Made by a program: the position numbers and the translations under genes
In this document: one piece after another, positions 1 to 12,296 of the stretch
How the letters are laid out: every line of letters begins with the position of its first letter
Numbering within the stretch: position 1 is the first letter of the stretch
NCBI RefSeq assembly: GCF_002994745.2
Contig: NC_037092.1
Coordinates: 78,705,824-78,769,823 of the forward strand
Reading direction: 5' to 3'
DNA: 64,000 bases
From: Rosa chinensis
Taxonomy: Eukaryota > Streptophyta > Magnoliopsida > Rosales > Rosaceae
The notes under the pieces: generated by a model
Databases searched by the model: none
What the model was told of the DNA's origin: nothing
Seen by the model: the letters and a program-made list of their open reading frames with translations, nothing else

Positions 1-841
1 TTGTCCTTAGCAATGAGTAAGTAGTCTATTGCAAGCGTGAGGAGATCGAAAAGGAAAACTAGTAACTCTCTGAAAAATGCAGACCGTGTTCTTGTTTCTA
101 TGCTCTTGTTCTGGCTCTTTTGGCCTCCGATTCCATTGCTTTCTTATCTCAACTCTTCCTAGTGGCAACCTAGTCATTTTCCCTCCAGTCCCACTTGGTG
201 ATTAGTGTTTCAAAACTGGGAAGTAATTGACCTTCGTCCCACCGTAGCTTTAGGGTTTGATTAAGATCTGGCAAATGTACATATAGGTTTGACAAAGCTG
301 ACAGCCTTAATATTATTTGATTTTGACAGATGGTAGTTGCTCAGTCGCTTTGAGCTAATCATATTCAGTCCTCATGTGTGTGTAGTATGTATCATATTCA
401 TATACTATAAGATTTCAACAAATCCTCATGAAATCCATGTCACAGACATTTCAACAAACTCTTGGTGGGCATGACAACTTCTGAGAAACCCAGCAGCAGA
501 ATGACTAGGAAATTAATCACAGATGTTAGTAACATTCTCACATATATACTAAATATGGAGCTGAACATTCCCTTAGGTAAAAACTTGAATCTCATGAAGT
601 ATGCCAAAACATTGTAGCAACAAGGAGTATACCAAAATATACCAATTCGTATCAAACAAGCCCGTTAAGCTTGTTTTTTGGCCACTGGACAACCCCGCCA
701 AGTTAGATTAGGGAAATGAGATTCGACCATGCTTAGGTGCAAGATATTGTGTACTTGAAAATCTTCCAATATGCAAACCCTAGCTTATGGTGGACTTTAC
801 GATTTTTTCACTGTTTAATTAGCTAAAATAAAAACAACATA
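1..841. other. Gene-free flank
   Basis: No coding signal was recognised on either strand. The sequence is AT-rich and its short open frames resemble no family I know. It ends at the target duplication of the copia element. Confidence 0.5.
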
Positions 842-846
842 GATTA

Positions 847-1056
847 TGTTGAAGAATGAAGGATTCGAGAGAGAATAGTTGTGTTCTATTATTGATAATA
901 GGAGTCTTATATATAGGGATTACAAAGTACATTGTCTTGTGATACAAGGAAACCTATTTCGAATAGAACTAGGAATTCTAGAACTTTATCTCCTATTACA
1001 ACTATAGAAGTAAACCTAGTTTGACAAGGCACACCAAAAGTTAACATTCTTCAACA
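847..1056 (-). repeat. Copia LTR (3' LTR in element orientation)
   Basis: 210 bp, bounded by TGTTGAAGAATG and its inverted form CATTCTTCAACA. It is closely similar to 9670-9890. It contains a TATATATAGGG stretch near 910 on the plus strand. Confidence 0.95.
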
Positions 1057-1064
1057 CTCCTCGT
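1057..1064 (-). other. Polypurine tract of copia element
   Basis: The minus strand reads CGAGGAG immediately before the 3' LTR. This is the position and composition expected for the plus-strand primer. Confidence 0.6.
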
Positions 1065-1389
1065 GTTGCTCAAACTTGGTGGTGATGCTTCAAAAGTTGC
1101 CTCGTTAAAAACGTTGCTCGAGTAATAAAAACCCTGTGGGACAAAAACAATCTTGATGAGGAGGAGAAAAAGGGTACAACACGTCATTCACTTTTCGAGA
1201 TCGAACATGTAGACATCATACCTCCCCTTGATGTCGACATCTCCCCTTGATTGCTTCAATCATGGGAGTTCGGATAACTTTCTCAATTCGATCCTCTTCA
1301 CAAGTTTCTCGAAGGTGGATTTAGGTAACGACTTAGTGAATAAGTCCGCTATATTATCCTCTGATCGGATTTGATTCACTTCAATCTTT

Positions 1390-4300
1390 AGAAGTGCTTG
1401 TGCTTGTTGTTACTGATTATAAAAGAACTTAGGCGATATATGCTTGGTGTTGTCGTCCTTGATGAAACCTAACTTCATTTATTCAATACAAGCTGCATTA
1501 TCCTCATAAATGCATGTAGGTTCATCTGTGGTAGACTTCAAATCACAAGTTCCTCAAATATGTCTAATTACAGACCTTAGCCATATGCATTCACGCACGG
1601 CTTCATGTAGAGCAATAATCTCTGCATGATTTGAGGAAGTAGCAACAAGGGTCTGTTTTGTAGACCTCCAAGATATTGTGGCGATTCCCATGGTAAAGAC
1701 ATAACCCATTTGGGAGCGACCTTAGTGAGGGTCAGAGAGATACCCTGCATCAGCAAAGCCCATCAAAACATCACCGTCATTTTGATGGAGGGGAGGAGGA
1801 GAACGCCGACACTTGTGACATGGTCGGGGACAGTGGTATGGGCGGCGGCGTTTGGCCCAATAGGGTCCGATCCCATTCTTCCGTCATTCTTTTTCTCTCT
1901 GTAGGGATAAAACAAGCCCATATCAATCGTACCCTTTAAATATCAAAATATTGTCATTACACCAATCCAATGGCGGCGTGTTGGCACAGAACTATGTCGA
2001 GCTAACAAGTTCACTGCGAATGAGATGTCCGGTCTTGTGCATTGAGCTAAGTACAATAATGCGCCTATTGCACTTAGATAGGGCACTTCGGCCTCTAATA
2101 ATTCTTCGTCCTCATTCTTTGGACAAAACGGATCTTTTCCCGGCTTAAGACTAGGGCCAATAATGGGAGTACTCACAGGCTTTACTTTATCTTCATTAAA
2201 GCGCCTTAGTAATTTCTGAGTATGCTGACTAATGGATCAAAATTCCATCACTGCGGTGCTCGAGCTCTAGTCCTAGACAAAACTGTATTTTTCCAAGATC
2301 TTTCATCTCAAATTCGGATTTCAAGTACTTAACAGTTTCCTTTAACTCATTTAGAGTTCCAATTAGGTTCATGTCATCAACATAAACTACTATAATTGCA
2401 AACCGGAACTTGTCCTTTTAATGAATATGCATGAGCATATTTCATTGTTGACATATCTCTTCCCAATCAAGTAGTCACTTAGACAGTTGTACCACATCCG
2501 AGTGGATTGTTTTAATTCATATAGTGAACGTTTTAATCTTATAGAAAACGCACTCCGTGGTTTAGAGCCACTTGATTTGGGTAATTGAAGTCCATCTGGA
2601 ACCTTCATATATATCTCTGAATCTAGATCTCTATATAGCTATGTTGTAACCACATCCATAAGCTGCATGTCAAGTTTTTTGGAAACTACCAAACTGACAA
2701 GGTAGCGAAATGCTATTACGTCCAGTACTGGAGAATATGTCTCCTCATAGTCGATTCATGGAGTTGTGAGAAACCTTGCGCCACAAGACGGGTTTTGTAT
2801 CTAACAACCTCATTTTTCTCATTACGCTTTCTAACAAAGACCCATTTATGGCCAACAGGCTTTACACTTGGGGGTGTCAGCATTACCGGCCCAAATACCT
2901 ATCTCTTTGCTAGTGAATTCAATTCAGCCTAGATCGCTTCTTTCCATTTAGGCTAATCCACCCTTCGTTGACATTCTTCAACTAAGCGAGGTTCGATATC
3001 ATCATACTCTATAATTCCTTGTGTAACAAAATATTCTAGGGCATCATCAATAGTAATAGAGTTTCTATTCATCGTCTCATGTACACTAATGTAATTCATG
3101 GAGATCGGTCTATTCTCAGATCGGTCTATTCTCTGAAATTAGTTCTAACATTGGAGCGTCCTCCAATGATGTCTCTTGAACATAACTATAATCCTGAATA
3201 TCTTCATGAGACGGATTATTTATATCGATGATTAATGGATCATTTTTGTGTCAAACTCGCTTCTTTCTTGGGCCAGAATCCATTGAACCATTGGGCCTCC
3301 CTTGCTTCCTTGCATGGGGCCCAGCCTGAGTCACAACGCCATCTCCATGAAGAGTGGCGGCGCCGTGCCCAATGTCCCTTGGTATGGCGTCATGCCCTGT
3401 ATTTTTAGGGACTTCAATCTTTGCAGGCACATTTGCAGTAGGTATGTGTGATCTCGTCACATTAGCAATATCAGTAAACACATCAAGCATCGAATCTGCT
3501 ACGTTTTAAAGATCGAGTATTCTCCGCACTTCAATTTCGGACTGTGTGGTTCAGGAATCAAGTTGAGACAAAGTGGGGACAGACCACGACAATTCCTGTC
3601 ATTCCTGTTGAACATTTTTGTTCTTATCTCCCCCTAACGAAGGGAAAACTATCTCATCAAAGTGACAATCCTTAAATCTAGCGATAAAAAGATCGCATGT
3701 CAAGGGTTCTAAGTAGTAGATGATAGTTGGAGAATTCATATCAAACATAAATGCCTAATTGTCTTTGAGGACCCATTTTGGTGCGTTATGGCGGTGCAAT
3801 TGGCACATAGACTGCACTCCCAAATATGCATAAGTGTGAGACATCTGGTTCATATCCAGTAACCAGCTGGGTCACAGAGAAAGGTTAAGTGGCAGTGGGC
3901 CTCAAACGAATAAGTGGCAGTGGGCCTCAGACGAATAAGTACATCTGCATGCAATATTGCATAGCCCCAAGCAGAAACAGGGAGATTGGTGCGCATAACC
4001 AATGCTCTAGCAACCATTTTAAGTCTTTTAATGGTAGCTTCTGCAAGACCATTTTGGGTGTGAACATGAGGAACTGGATGTTCAACTTCAATCCCAATGG
4101 ACATGCAATAATCATCAAAAGTTTTTTATGTAAACTCCCCACCATTGTCAAGACGTATTGACTTAATAGGATGATCAGGGTGGTGAGCCCTTAACTTAAT
4201 GATTTGTGCTAGGAGTTTAGCAAATACAACGTTCCTTGTGGACAATAGTATGACATGGGACCAGTGTGTCGATACATTAACCAACACCATAAAATATCTA

Positions 4301-5204
4301 AATGGTCAGCAAAGTGGTTGAATAGGTCCACAAATATCACCTTGGATTCTTTGTAAGAATGGAATATTTGCTTTAGTGTCATTTGCATAGGATAGTCTCG
4401 ATCCTAATTTTGCTAAAGATCAGGCTTTGCAGAATGAATGATGGGCTTTAGAAGCAACCAATGAGGATTTTGGTTGAGTCATGAAGTCACAGTTAACTTT
4501 CGAAGTAGAAAAAGGGGTCAAAGAGGCACTTGTGGCGTCAAAACCACCTTTGGGCCGCAGAGGGTAGGCGGCCCCGGCCTTGAATGCCCGAGCTTGCATA
4601 GGTTTGGTGCCATAAGGCGCATGTGCTTCTCTTTGAACCGACTTTCGGTTTTTCTTCTTTGCATTCTGAAAAATGGATGTCTGTGTGAAGTCCTTAATAT
4701 ACGGATCATTATGTCACGACCTGGGTGTTCCAAACGGTCATGTCAAAGCCTATAGGTGTCGGAATCCCATAAGTCATCTCTCACGACATGGTTTGATTCA
4801 ATGATTCAAATAGTGGTTGCATACAACCCTCTAGAACGACACATAAGTTTCTCTAATACTTGTTTATATTCATAGTCATTAGAGGTGATGCAAAGGAACT
4901 CTTGTCAATTCTCACAATGTGTTTCCACATGAAAACCATTGGCTCTTATATCTTTGAAGCTCAATAGGGTTCTTCCAGCCCTAGGAGCATATAAAGCTAC
5001 AGTGACATTAATATTTGTGCCATTTGGCAACATAAATTGGGCTGATCCTCTACCATGACTCAATTTTGATGATCCAGCCATTGTAGTCACAGAAGATCGA
5101 GCAGGCGACATCCAAAGGAATAATTGCCGATATCGAAGTATGGTGTGCGTAGTAACACTATCCACGAGGCATTCTAGTTCTCTAGAAAATATACTGAAAA
5201 ACAA
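1390..5204 (-). pseudogene. Copia pol (protease, integrase, RT, RNase H), broken
   Basis: Recognisable pieces on the minus strand, in order. Around 5150 is a protease-like LVDSVTTHT active-site stretch. Around 4520-4740 is a GAG-pre-integrase piece with HPGRDIMIRIL. At about 3850-4420 is the integrase, with HTQNGLAEATIKRLK near 4040. At about 1950-3100 is the reverse transcriptase, with the catalytic YVDDM codons at 2370-2384 and LKRSLYELKQSTRMWYN near 2500. At about 1390-1780 is RNase H with CIYEDNAACIE followed by a stop. Many frame changes and stops separate them. Established knowledge: this order and the YVDD motif define copia pol. Confidence 0.85.
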
Positions 5205-5618
5205 TAAAGTTTGAAATTAAAATATGTCCAAGACATTCAAAGAAATAAATCGATACTTTATTAATAATAACCAATGATTACATCGACGTTTCTTGACCGA
5301 AATCTAATCCAAAGTAAAAAATCAAATTTAGATAGATTTTCTCACTCAATCCTTTTGGTAACTCCAATTTGGTTGTGACCATGTAAGGTAAGTCAAGATT
5401 TTGGTGGAGCTATGCTCTCTTGTAAAACCGCTCTCTTGGTCAAACCTTTCCTAGAAATCACAATTAATTGGATGAGCCTAGTGAGAAAGAGTTAAAACAA
5501 AATGTCATTTTATTGATTTAAAAGCATAATTGCCATTACATAATTCTTGGAAAAATAAAAGGACAATTCTAATCAAAGCCTGCGACATCCTTGTGCACTT
5601 CTCCAGCTTTGAAGTCTG

Positions 5619-8600
5619 TTATGGTGAGATATTGATGTCATTGTCTTCACCATTATATTCTTCTTCAGCAAGATAGACTTCTTGCTCCCTCAGGTCCCTA
5701 TATGCCTTGCATTGCTTGAACCAATGCTCACTTGATCCACATTGATGACACACGTCACTGTGGTTGACTCCCTTTAATTGACGTACTTGCACTTTGTGCA
5801 CATTGTGGACGTCCCCTAGGGGGGTTGACACCACCACCATGGCCCATGGTGGCTCCCCAATTGCCGGCGGCGCCACGACCACCTCTCCCACGTGTGGCAA
5901 CGTTGCCACGTGATCCCGCTCTAATTTGGAGGTTACCTTCCTATTTAGGGCGGTCATATGAACCCATACGTCCATTATGTCCCTTATTCTTAGAATTCCG
6001 CTCCTTGCGCACTTCTTTGGGTGCATTATTATTTGCCTCGTGAACGCTCTTAGTTCCAACGGGCCTTGAATTATAATTCTTCACGAGAATGTTATCATGT
6101 TTCTCAGCCATAGACAGAACATTGATTAGCTGATTAAACATCGTGATCCGTCCAGCATTGTATTCACCTCTATATTGCTTTAATACCAAAATTGCTTAGA
6201 CGGGGAAGGTGGAGAGAGTTTTCTCAATTAGCTCTTGCTCTGTGACAGGTTGTCCATAGAATCCCAACATAGATTTGAGGTTGATAGGAGCATTTTAATG
6301 CGACGTTTTACTTACTTTTCCCTGCATTTCTTGCGTTATTTCCTTATGAAAACCCTGTTTAGGAAAGTTTCCATTCTTTGATTGGGAAAGTTCCTATTTG
6401 TAGAAAGTTTCTATTCTTGTAGTTTCTACTTTTCATTTTTAGAAAGTTTCCATTTTCAGTTTAGGAAAGTTGCCATTTTTCATTTTAGGAAAGTTTCTAT
6501 TTTTTCTCACTAGTTTCTATTTTCAGGACCTCGGAGCTAAAAAGTGGAAATGAACTCACAAATGGAAAGAGGAGCTTGCGAACACCAAGGGGAGCAAAGA
6601 TGAAGAACAATGAGCCACAGAAATGAGCAGAAATGAAGAAAAGAAGTTTTCCTGGTCCAACCAGGAAACCCTGCGGAAAGGAGGAAAGCTCACCAATGAA
6701 GTTTCCAACGTTACTATGAAAGAAAAATGGAAAAATAAAGTGTTATGACATTGGAAGATGACAAGGCTTGAATGAGAAGCAACAAGGCCCAAGAACTCTC
6801 AAGAATGAAGTGGATTTTCGGCAAATGGATAAAAGGCCCATAAAGCCCATACAATTAGGGTTTTTGACGCATGAATAAACCCTAGGGGAGTTTTGCCGTC
6901 CAAGATGAAGAGAGAAACAAGGAAGTGGCGTCCAAAAATCAGAAATTAAAAGGAGATTTTCTAGGGAGATTTTCTAGGGCTATTTTTATGGAAATACATC
7001 AAGAGATAAACCCTAGAATATCTTTTGCCGTCCAAGCCAAGAGGAAAAGAAGGAATGAGCCGTGAATTAAAGAAGAAACCCTAGAGATTTCGGCAAGATG
7101 TCATCCTCTAGAGAGTTTTAAGGGAAGAGAAAAAGGTGGAGACCAAGAAAAGCTCAAAAGAAGTCTAGATACATTCCTACATTCCCTAAAGAGTTTTGGC
7201 CGAAATTAAATGTCTAAAATCAGAAAATATCTCTATATTTCGGCAAGGATTATTTAGGGAATTAATATTGGAATTTTGTGATTGGTTGCACCACCTCATA
7301 GGGCTTATGTGGCAAGAAATCATTGGGGGAAATTATGTGGAGGAAGCAAGCAAATGCCGTGAGGTTCTCTAGGGTTTTGGACGGCTTGGAGACCTAGGGG
7401 CCGTCCCCTATATATTCTCACACTTTCTCATCGTGAGGGGTTCCCATTCTTTACGTTCTACACTGGAGAAAAAAATCAGAAAAGTTTCTTAGAGAGCCGT
7501 GAGTTCTTCCATCCTCTAGGGCAACCACGAAGTTCAAGCAAGGCCAAGGAAGAAGAAGACAAGCCGTGAGCATCTTCCATCCTCCACCTTGAAGATTGCT
7601 TTCGAAATTCAAGAGACCACATCAATTCATTCATCTCATCTTCATCCACGGTGTAATCCGATTCTCCTTGTAACCTTTGCTTTGTAATTCGTTGGTTTTG
7701 CCCTAGTTGACATATATGTTTGAACAATTGTTGAATTCTGGAATTTTTTTTGATTAATTGATATTTTCAGATTCATATATTGCGATTTATGGTTGCTTTT
7801 GTGTGAGTGTTTGATTAGATTTGCATGATAGAAATCTTTTGTATATTAATCTTGAATGGTTAGAAACTTTTAGGGTTTTTATATGAATGGTGCTACGAAT
7901 TTGAGAACATGAATCAACTTTTTGGTTTTGTGTTCTTGAATCAATAAGTAGTAAAGGTTTTGTGCAAAAACCGAATTTAATCAAAGAGAATTGCAATTAG
8001 GTGGACTTTTTCATACTAAGTTGCACACTTGAGTTGATAGCCTTTCTAGGTGCTTATTGCGTTGAATATGTTGTGTTTGACTAGCTTTCTAGGGCTTGCA
8101 TGCATGTTTGATAGGATTAGTCTTTGTGCTTTCACTTAGATTAATTAGCATTGAAAGTAAAATATGGGAAATTGTTTGCTTTTAACGTTTCACATGATCA
8201 ATTCCTCTTGCATGACCTTAATGAACAATGTTAGAACTTGAATCGATTTAATCATATGTTTCGGTTTCGATCTTTGTTCTCTCATTCCATTCGTATTTTT
8301 ATGTTTTTGCATTTGAATTATTTTCTTAACTTAATTTAATTTTCGAAAACCAAAATCAAAAATATTCCCCTTTTTTCGTAAATATGTCTATATTGTGTAA
8401 ATAATATACTTTGTTTTAATTTTAATTGTTTGTTTGTCCTACATTGACAGGTGTACCCTCAATCCCCGGAATAGAACGATCCCTACTTACTTATACTACT
8501 AATGACATTTCAGGGTTAAATTATGCGCTTGCTTTCGAGCGCATCAGAGGTGTAGAACTTTTGAATTATATTCAGCAATACACTTGAAGTCAGCTACATG

Positions 8601-8927
8601 CAGATTGTTCCATTGAACCTTTAAGTTCGGGAGGAGGGAATCTTGGATGTTTCCAAAACGCTCTTTTAGCGCCACCCATAATTCTCTTGCATCCTTGATC
8701 GACATGTAATCCATTCGGAGTGATTTGTCCATGTGACATCACATTAGGATGAGAGCTTGAGCATGCCTAGTAGGCGTACGATCAAATATGACCTCCAGGT
8801 TTGGTGCCCAAATTATGGGTAATATCCTTCTTGAAGTGAGATGGTTCTCAACGTCAGTGACCCAGCTATGGTATTCTGAGCCTGTTGAGTCAAGCATGGG
8901 AAAGTCAAGTCTTGGTTCATTCGACAT
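5619..8927 (-). pseudogene. Copia gag, split by a solo LTR
   Basis: The gag frame starts at the ATG at 8925-8927 (MSNEPRLDFPMLDSTG...) and shows the UBN2-type copia gag pattern with a WVALKERFGNIQ stretch near 8670. It is cut at 8551 by the solo LTR 6282-8546. The frame resumes on the other side at 6276 once one copy of the GAGGT duplication is discounted, and a CCHC zinc knuckle (CHQCGSSEHWFKQC) lies at 5709-5750. Further stops and frameshifts occur around 5940-6200. This is the structural, RNA-binding part of the element, now non-functional. Confidence 0.85.
6282..8546 (+). mobile_element. Solo LTR of a long-LTR retrotransposon (copy 1)
   Basis: 2,265 bp starting TGATAGGAGCATTTTAATGCG and ending GCTTTCGAGCGCATCA. 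It is flanked by the perfect 5-bp duplication GAGGT (6277-6281 and 8547-8551). It has no internal domain or coding capacity. A TATATATTC box lies near 7410 and a repeated GGAAAGTTTCCATTTT motif fills 6360-6520. The same family is at 15120-17060 and in part at 25825. The 3' end resembles LTR ends of plant Ty3/gypsy elements (inference). It arose by insertion into the copia gag followed by LTR-LTR recombination. Confidence 0.9.
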
Positions 8928-9657
8928 CCTGAAAAGAAGAAGAAAAACATATTAGTTTTAGAGTCAAAACTTCCACGACAACTAATAATAATAAGATTTC
9001 TGAGCTATGCTACCAAGAAATCGATTTCCAGGAATATTTGGATTAGATGGAAATAATGTTTATATGGTCATGAATCGATGCTTACAGACGCTCTTAGTCC
9101 TAAGTCTTACGAACACTCTTAGTTCGTATATAGAGTGAATCGCCACAATTCCGCTTTTAGAGAATTGAACTCACGTTATAAAAATGTGGGACGAAGAAGA
9201 AGGGAGGTTGAAAGTCCTTGAGAAAAAGAAAAGAAATTAAATAAAAACAAAAAGCAAGAATTTAATTAAAAACTTACTTGGTTGAAATTGGAGCTTGAAA
9301 CCTTATAAACTTGGAAGCTTGAACTTTGGAGACGATGTATGTCGACAATAGGCCTTGGAGGCTTGGTGGTGCGCGGCTAAAAAGCAGGGCGAGGCTTAAT
9401 GGAGATGTAGGCAGGTGAGGGGGCCGAGAGCACTACTAGACAGCGCGGAGGAGGCGTACGGTTGCTACTGAAGGTTGAGGGGCCAAGGTCGTCTCCTTGG
9501 TGCGTGGGGATGAGCCGATCAAAGGCTAGTGACGCTAGCTGCGTTGCGGTGATGCCATAATGGCAGCAAGCAAGGCGCACGGGCGCGCGCAGTGGTAGGA
9601 CTTCCACGGTGGTGAGGCTAACTCTTGGGTGATTTTCTGGTTTCAGGGTTAGGGCTT

Positions 9658-9669
9658 GTGCTGATAGCG
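9658..9669 (-). other. Primer-binding site, degenerate initiator-Met type
   Basis: Directly inside the 5' LTR the minus strand reads CGCTATCAGCAC. The core TATCAG matches the usual copia primer site for initiator tRNA-Met (TGGTATCAGAGC); the first bases are mutated. Confidence 0.65.
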
Positions 9670-9890
9670 TGTTTAAGAATGAAGGATTCGAGAGAGAATT
9701 GAGAGAGAATAGTTGTGTTCTATTATTGATAATAGGAGCCCTATATATAGGGATTACAAAGTACATTGTCTTGTGATACAAGGAAACCTATTTCGAATAG
9801 AACTAGGAATTATAGAACGTTCTCTCATATTACAACTATAGAACTAAATCTAGTTTGACAAGGCACACCAAAAGTCAACATTCTTCAACA
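9670..9890 (-). repeat. Copia LTR (5' LTR in element orientation)
   Basis: 221 bp. Same sequence as 847-1056 apart from an 11-bp duplication in the GAGAGAGAATT stretch near 9690 and scattered substitutions. The terminal dinucleotides TG and CA are kept. Confidence 0.95.
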
Positions 9891-9895
9891 GATTA

Positions 9896-10141
9896 ATATA
9901 TGTGATAGATCGAAGCTCTCTTTGTAATTGTCCGTAAGTAGTTTATATTTGAGAGATGGTTTTGGGGGAATGAGGAGCCCTAAAGGCCAAGTAAAAGAAA
10001 CTAACATGCATGCACACAACCACTCTTCCATCTCACCCAGATGAAGTTGCTTATTTTTTTAATGCTGTAATATTCTAGCTATCTTTGCAGGAGCTATTTA
10101 TTGATTATAGAAAGAAACTTTGTAGTTTAGATTTGATCACA
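9896..10141. other. Spacer between copia element and MULE
   Basis: Short AT-rich interval; nothing recognisable. Confidence 0.5.
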
Positions 10142-10367
10142 TTATTTTTATGATTAAATTCAGTTTAGTTCCTTGAATTTTAGGGCTAAAATCAGTTTGA
10201 TACCTCTTTTTTAGAATTAATCATGTTGGTCCTTACACTTCTAATTTCCATTATCCGAGTCCAAATTTCAAAATTTGCTCAAATCATGACATCACAAGCT
10301 GACGTTACACAGATATGAGGACCCACTTTTCAGACTTTAAATCGCCAAGAAGGGAAAAATGGATATT

Positions 10368-10411
<44 letters not shown>

Positions 10412-10500
10412 TTCTCTCTTCTTCTTCTTCTTCTTTTTCTTCTTCTTCTTCTTCTTCTCTATATCGGCGACCATGCTAACAGTCAAACATCAAAGAAAAG

Positions 10501-11625
10501 ATGAAGCGAAATCACCAAATTAGTTGCGGCAAAGGTCAAAATGGTGGCAATACATCCATCTATAATAGCAGCAAGGCCACAATTTGGGAGGAAGAGTAAG
10601 CATTTGGAAGCATGGATGAGTTATTGGCCGTTTTGGGTTACGAATTCAGGTCCTCCTACATGACTAATCTCTTCGGTTGGCTCTAGATCATGCTCTCTGA
10701 ACTCAACCCAATTGACAACTCGTCAAACTCTCAATAGTAGAAGTTGTACTTACACGTACTTACATGAGCATTTGCCAAGCATAATTATCTATAATGAGCC
10801 ACGCTCATGCTACCGCCAGCGGGGTGACCAACGGAAACACAGCCAAGCAGGCTACCGCCTGAGCCCCAGCTCACCCCCAGATCACCGCCGACGCGCCGCG
10901 TCAAGATGGTATCAGAAGCTGGGACTGAAGCACATCAGTCCCACATCGAAAACATGGAAGAGATCAATCTCTTCCCCATCTATAAAAGGTTTTCTCCTCT
11001 CTCCTCATTAATTACGCATTTACTACTTACCTACTGTTATTCTGTCAACATAAATACATTGACTAACTTAGGCATCAGAGAAGAGAAGACCGCCCAACGC
11101 AGTCTCCCTCTAACGCAGCTTTGTATTTCACTTGACAGGTAGCGGAAGCTCTGAGAACGTTGCAAGTAGCAGTCCGCCCATCGGACTAGCATTAACAAAG
11201 ATTAAGCTACCGCTCAATCTTAAACATTAACAGAAGCAGAAGCATGTTGAGACCCAATCTCGGGCCATTTACGATGACAACTCCGAGTATGATCTCAGAG
11301 CCACTGCTGGTATTGCAGCCTACCCACAATCCCAATTGCAAATCGAGACTGAAATCAATTGCGAACGGTTGAAAACCACAATTGGTTCAACATCATCGTC
11401 TTCTTCTTCGATTGAGCCTCGGCCACTCATTGTTGTTAATTCACAGGATCCAAAGGTGAGATTGGTGCACACACTCATGGCATGTGCTGAGGTTGTTTAG
11501 CAAGATAACTTGAAGGTAGTCAACACGCTCGTGAAGCAAGTAGGCACACTCGCCATCTCCCAAACCGACGCTATGAGAAAGATCGCCACTTACTTTGCAG
11601 AAGCCCTTCGCCGTCTCCCAAACTG
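10501..11625 (+). pseudogene. DELLA (GAI/RGA-type GRAS regulator) gene fragment, captured
   Basis: Starts MKRNHQISCGKGQNGG at the ATG at 10501. The signature MDELLAVLGYEFRSS follows near 10612, then LFGWL*IMLSELNP near 10670-10710. After an insertion of about 0.5 kb the same gene resumes near 11258 with SEYDLRATAGIAAYPQ, then RPLIVVNSQ and VRLVHTLMACAEVV*. It fades out near 11625 after [12 protein letters not shown]. Established knowledge: DELLA proteins repress gibberellin responses; the DELLA and LSELNP segments bind the GID1 receptor and the VRLVHTLMACAEA segment opens the GRAS domain. Here stops fall after EEE, within the LFGW segment and in the GRAS start, and most of the GRAS domain is missing. 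A functional protein is excluded; a regulatory RNA role is untested. Confidence 0.9.
10740..11229 (+). mobile_element. LTR-like insertion inside the DELLA fragment
   Basis: This stretch does not match DELLA and splits it. It has the build of an LTR: GC-rich start, CTATAAAAGG box near 10980, and a 3' end ATTAACA like that of the LTR at 24564-25009. GAAGT near 10749 and GAAGC near 11230 may be an imperfect duplication. Boundaries are uncertain. Confidence 0.45.
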
Positions 11626-11977
11626 GGTTTCTCTCATTTTGCCCCTTTGGTTCATAAAGTAAGAAGCTTTGATTATGCTGTAATGGGTTTCTCTGTTTCT
11701 ATGTTAGCATCGCTGTTTCTTGTATTGGATTTTTGATTCTTGATCTGGGTTTGAAGAAAAAGCCTCTAATTTGACGTGGGTGATTGAACTAAATTGATGG
11801 GAAGCTATCTAAAGATGGATTCTTTGGAGATTGCTGACTGTCGCCGCCCAGTTCAGCACCGCCACAGCCAACGTCGAAAACAGCTTCATAGTACCCACCA
11901 CTACTTAAAGATGAAGAGGAATCGGCGGTGGGGATGAAGTGGTCAAGGAGGACTGGAGGAGGGGCTTCTGGGTTTCT

Positions 11978-12027
<50 letters not shown>

Positions 12028-12296
12028 ACTCAATTTTTTTAAAAAAATGAATTTAGCCTCAAAGGTCATTTTGAGAATTTCACCTTTCTTGCAAGGTCAA
12101 AGGCTGAAAAGTGAGTCCGCATGTCCGGTCCAGCTCAACACATTATGTCATGTTTCGAGCCAAATTCAAATTTTAGACTTAGGTGATGTCATTTGAGAGT
12201 ATAGGGACCAACGTGATTAATTCTCAGAAAGAGGGACCAAAATGATTTTAGCCCTAAACTTCAAGGGATTAAATTAAATTTAATCCTTATTTTTAT

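Larger units (their letters stand above)
847..9890 (-). mobile_element. Ty1/copia LTR retrotransposon, decayed, with nested solo LTR
   Basis: A complete but dead copia element read on the minus strand. It has two LTRs in the same orientation (847-1056 and 9670-9890) and is flanked by the 5-bp duplication GATTA at 842-846 and 9891-9895. Domain order on the minus strand is gag, zinc knuckle, protease, integrase, reverse transcriptase, RNase H, which is the copia order. The span is 9,044 bp; about 2.27 kb of that is a later solo LTR inside gag. Numerous in-frame stops and frameshifts break gag-pol, so it cannot be autonomous. The two LTRs differ by an 11-bp indel and roughly a dozen substitutions by eye, suggesting an insertion that is not recent. 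Confidence 0.95.
10151..12286. mobile_element. Pack-MULE (Mutator-like) carrying DELLA gene fragment
   Basis: Long diverged terminal inverted repeats (about 190 bp) face each other at 10151-10342 and about 12090-12286. The ends read TGATTAAATTCAGTTT and, inverted, GGATTAAATTTAATTT. They are flanked by the direct repeat TTATTTTTA(T) at 10142-10150(51) and 12287-12295(96), the 9-10 bp duplication typical of Mutator-like elements. No transposase is present, so it is non-autonomous. The cargo is a broken DELLA gene plus a later LTR-like insertion. CT and GA microsatellites sit just inside each end. Confidence 0.9.

Noticed and set aside
9377..9781. 134-aa minus-strand frame
   Set aside because: Lies across the copia LTR and leader; no similarity and starts inside the LTR.
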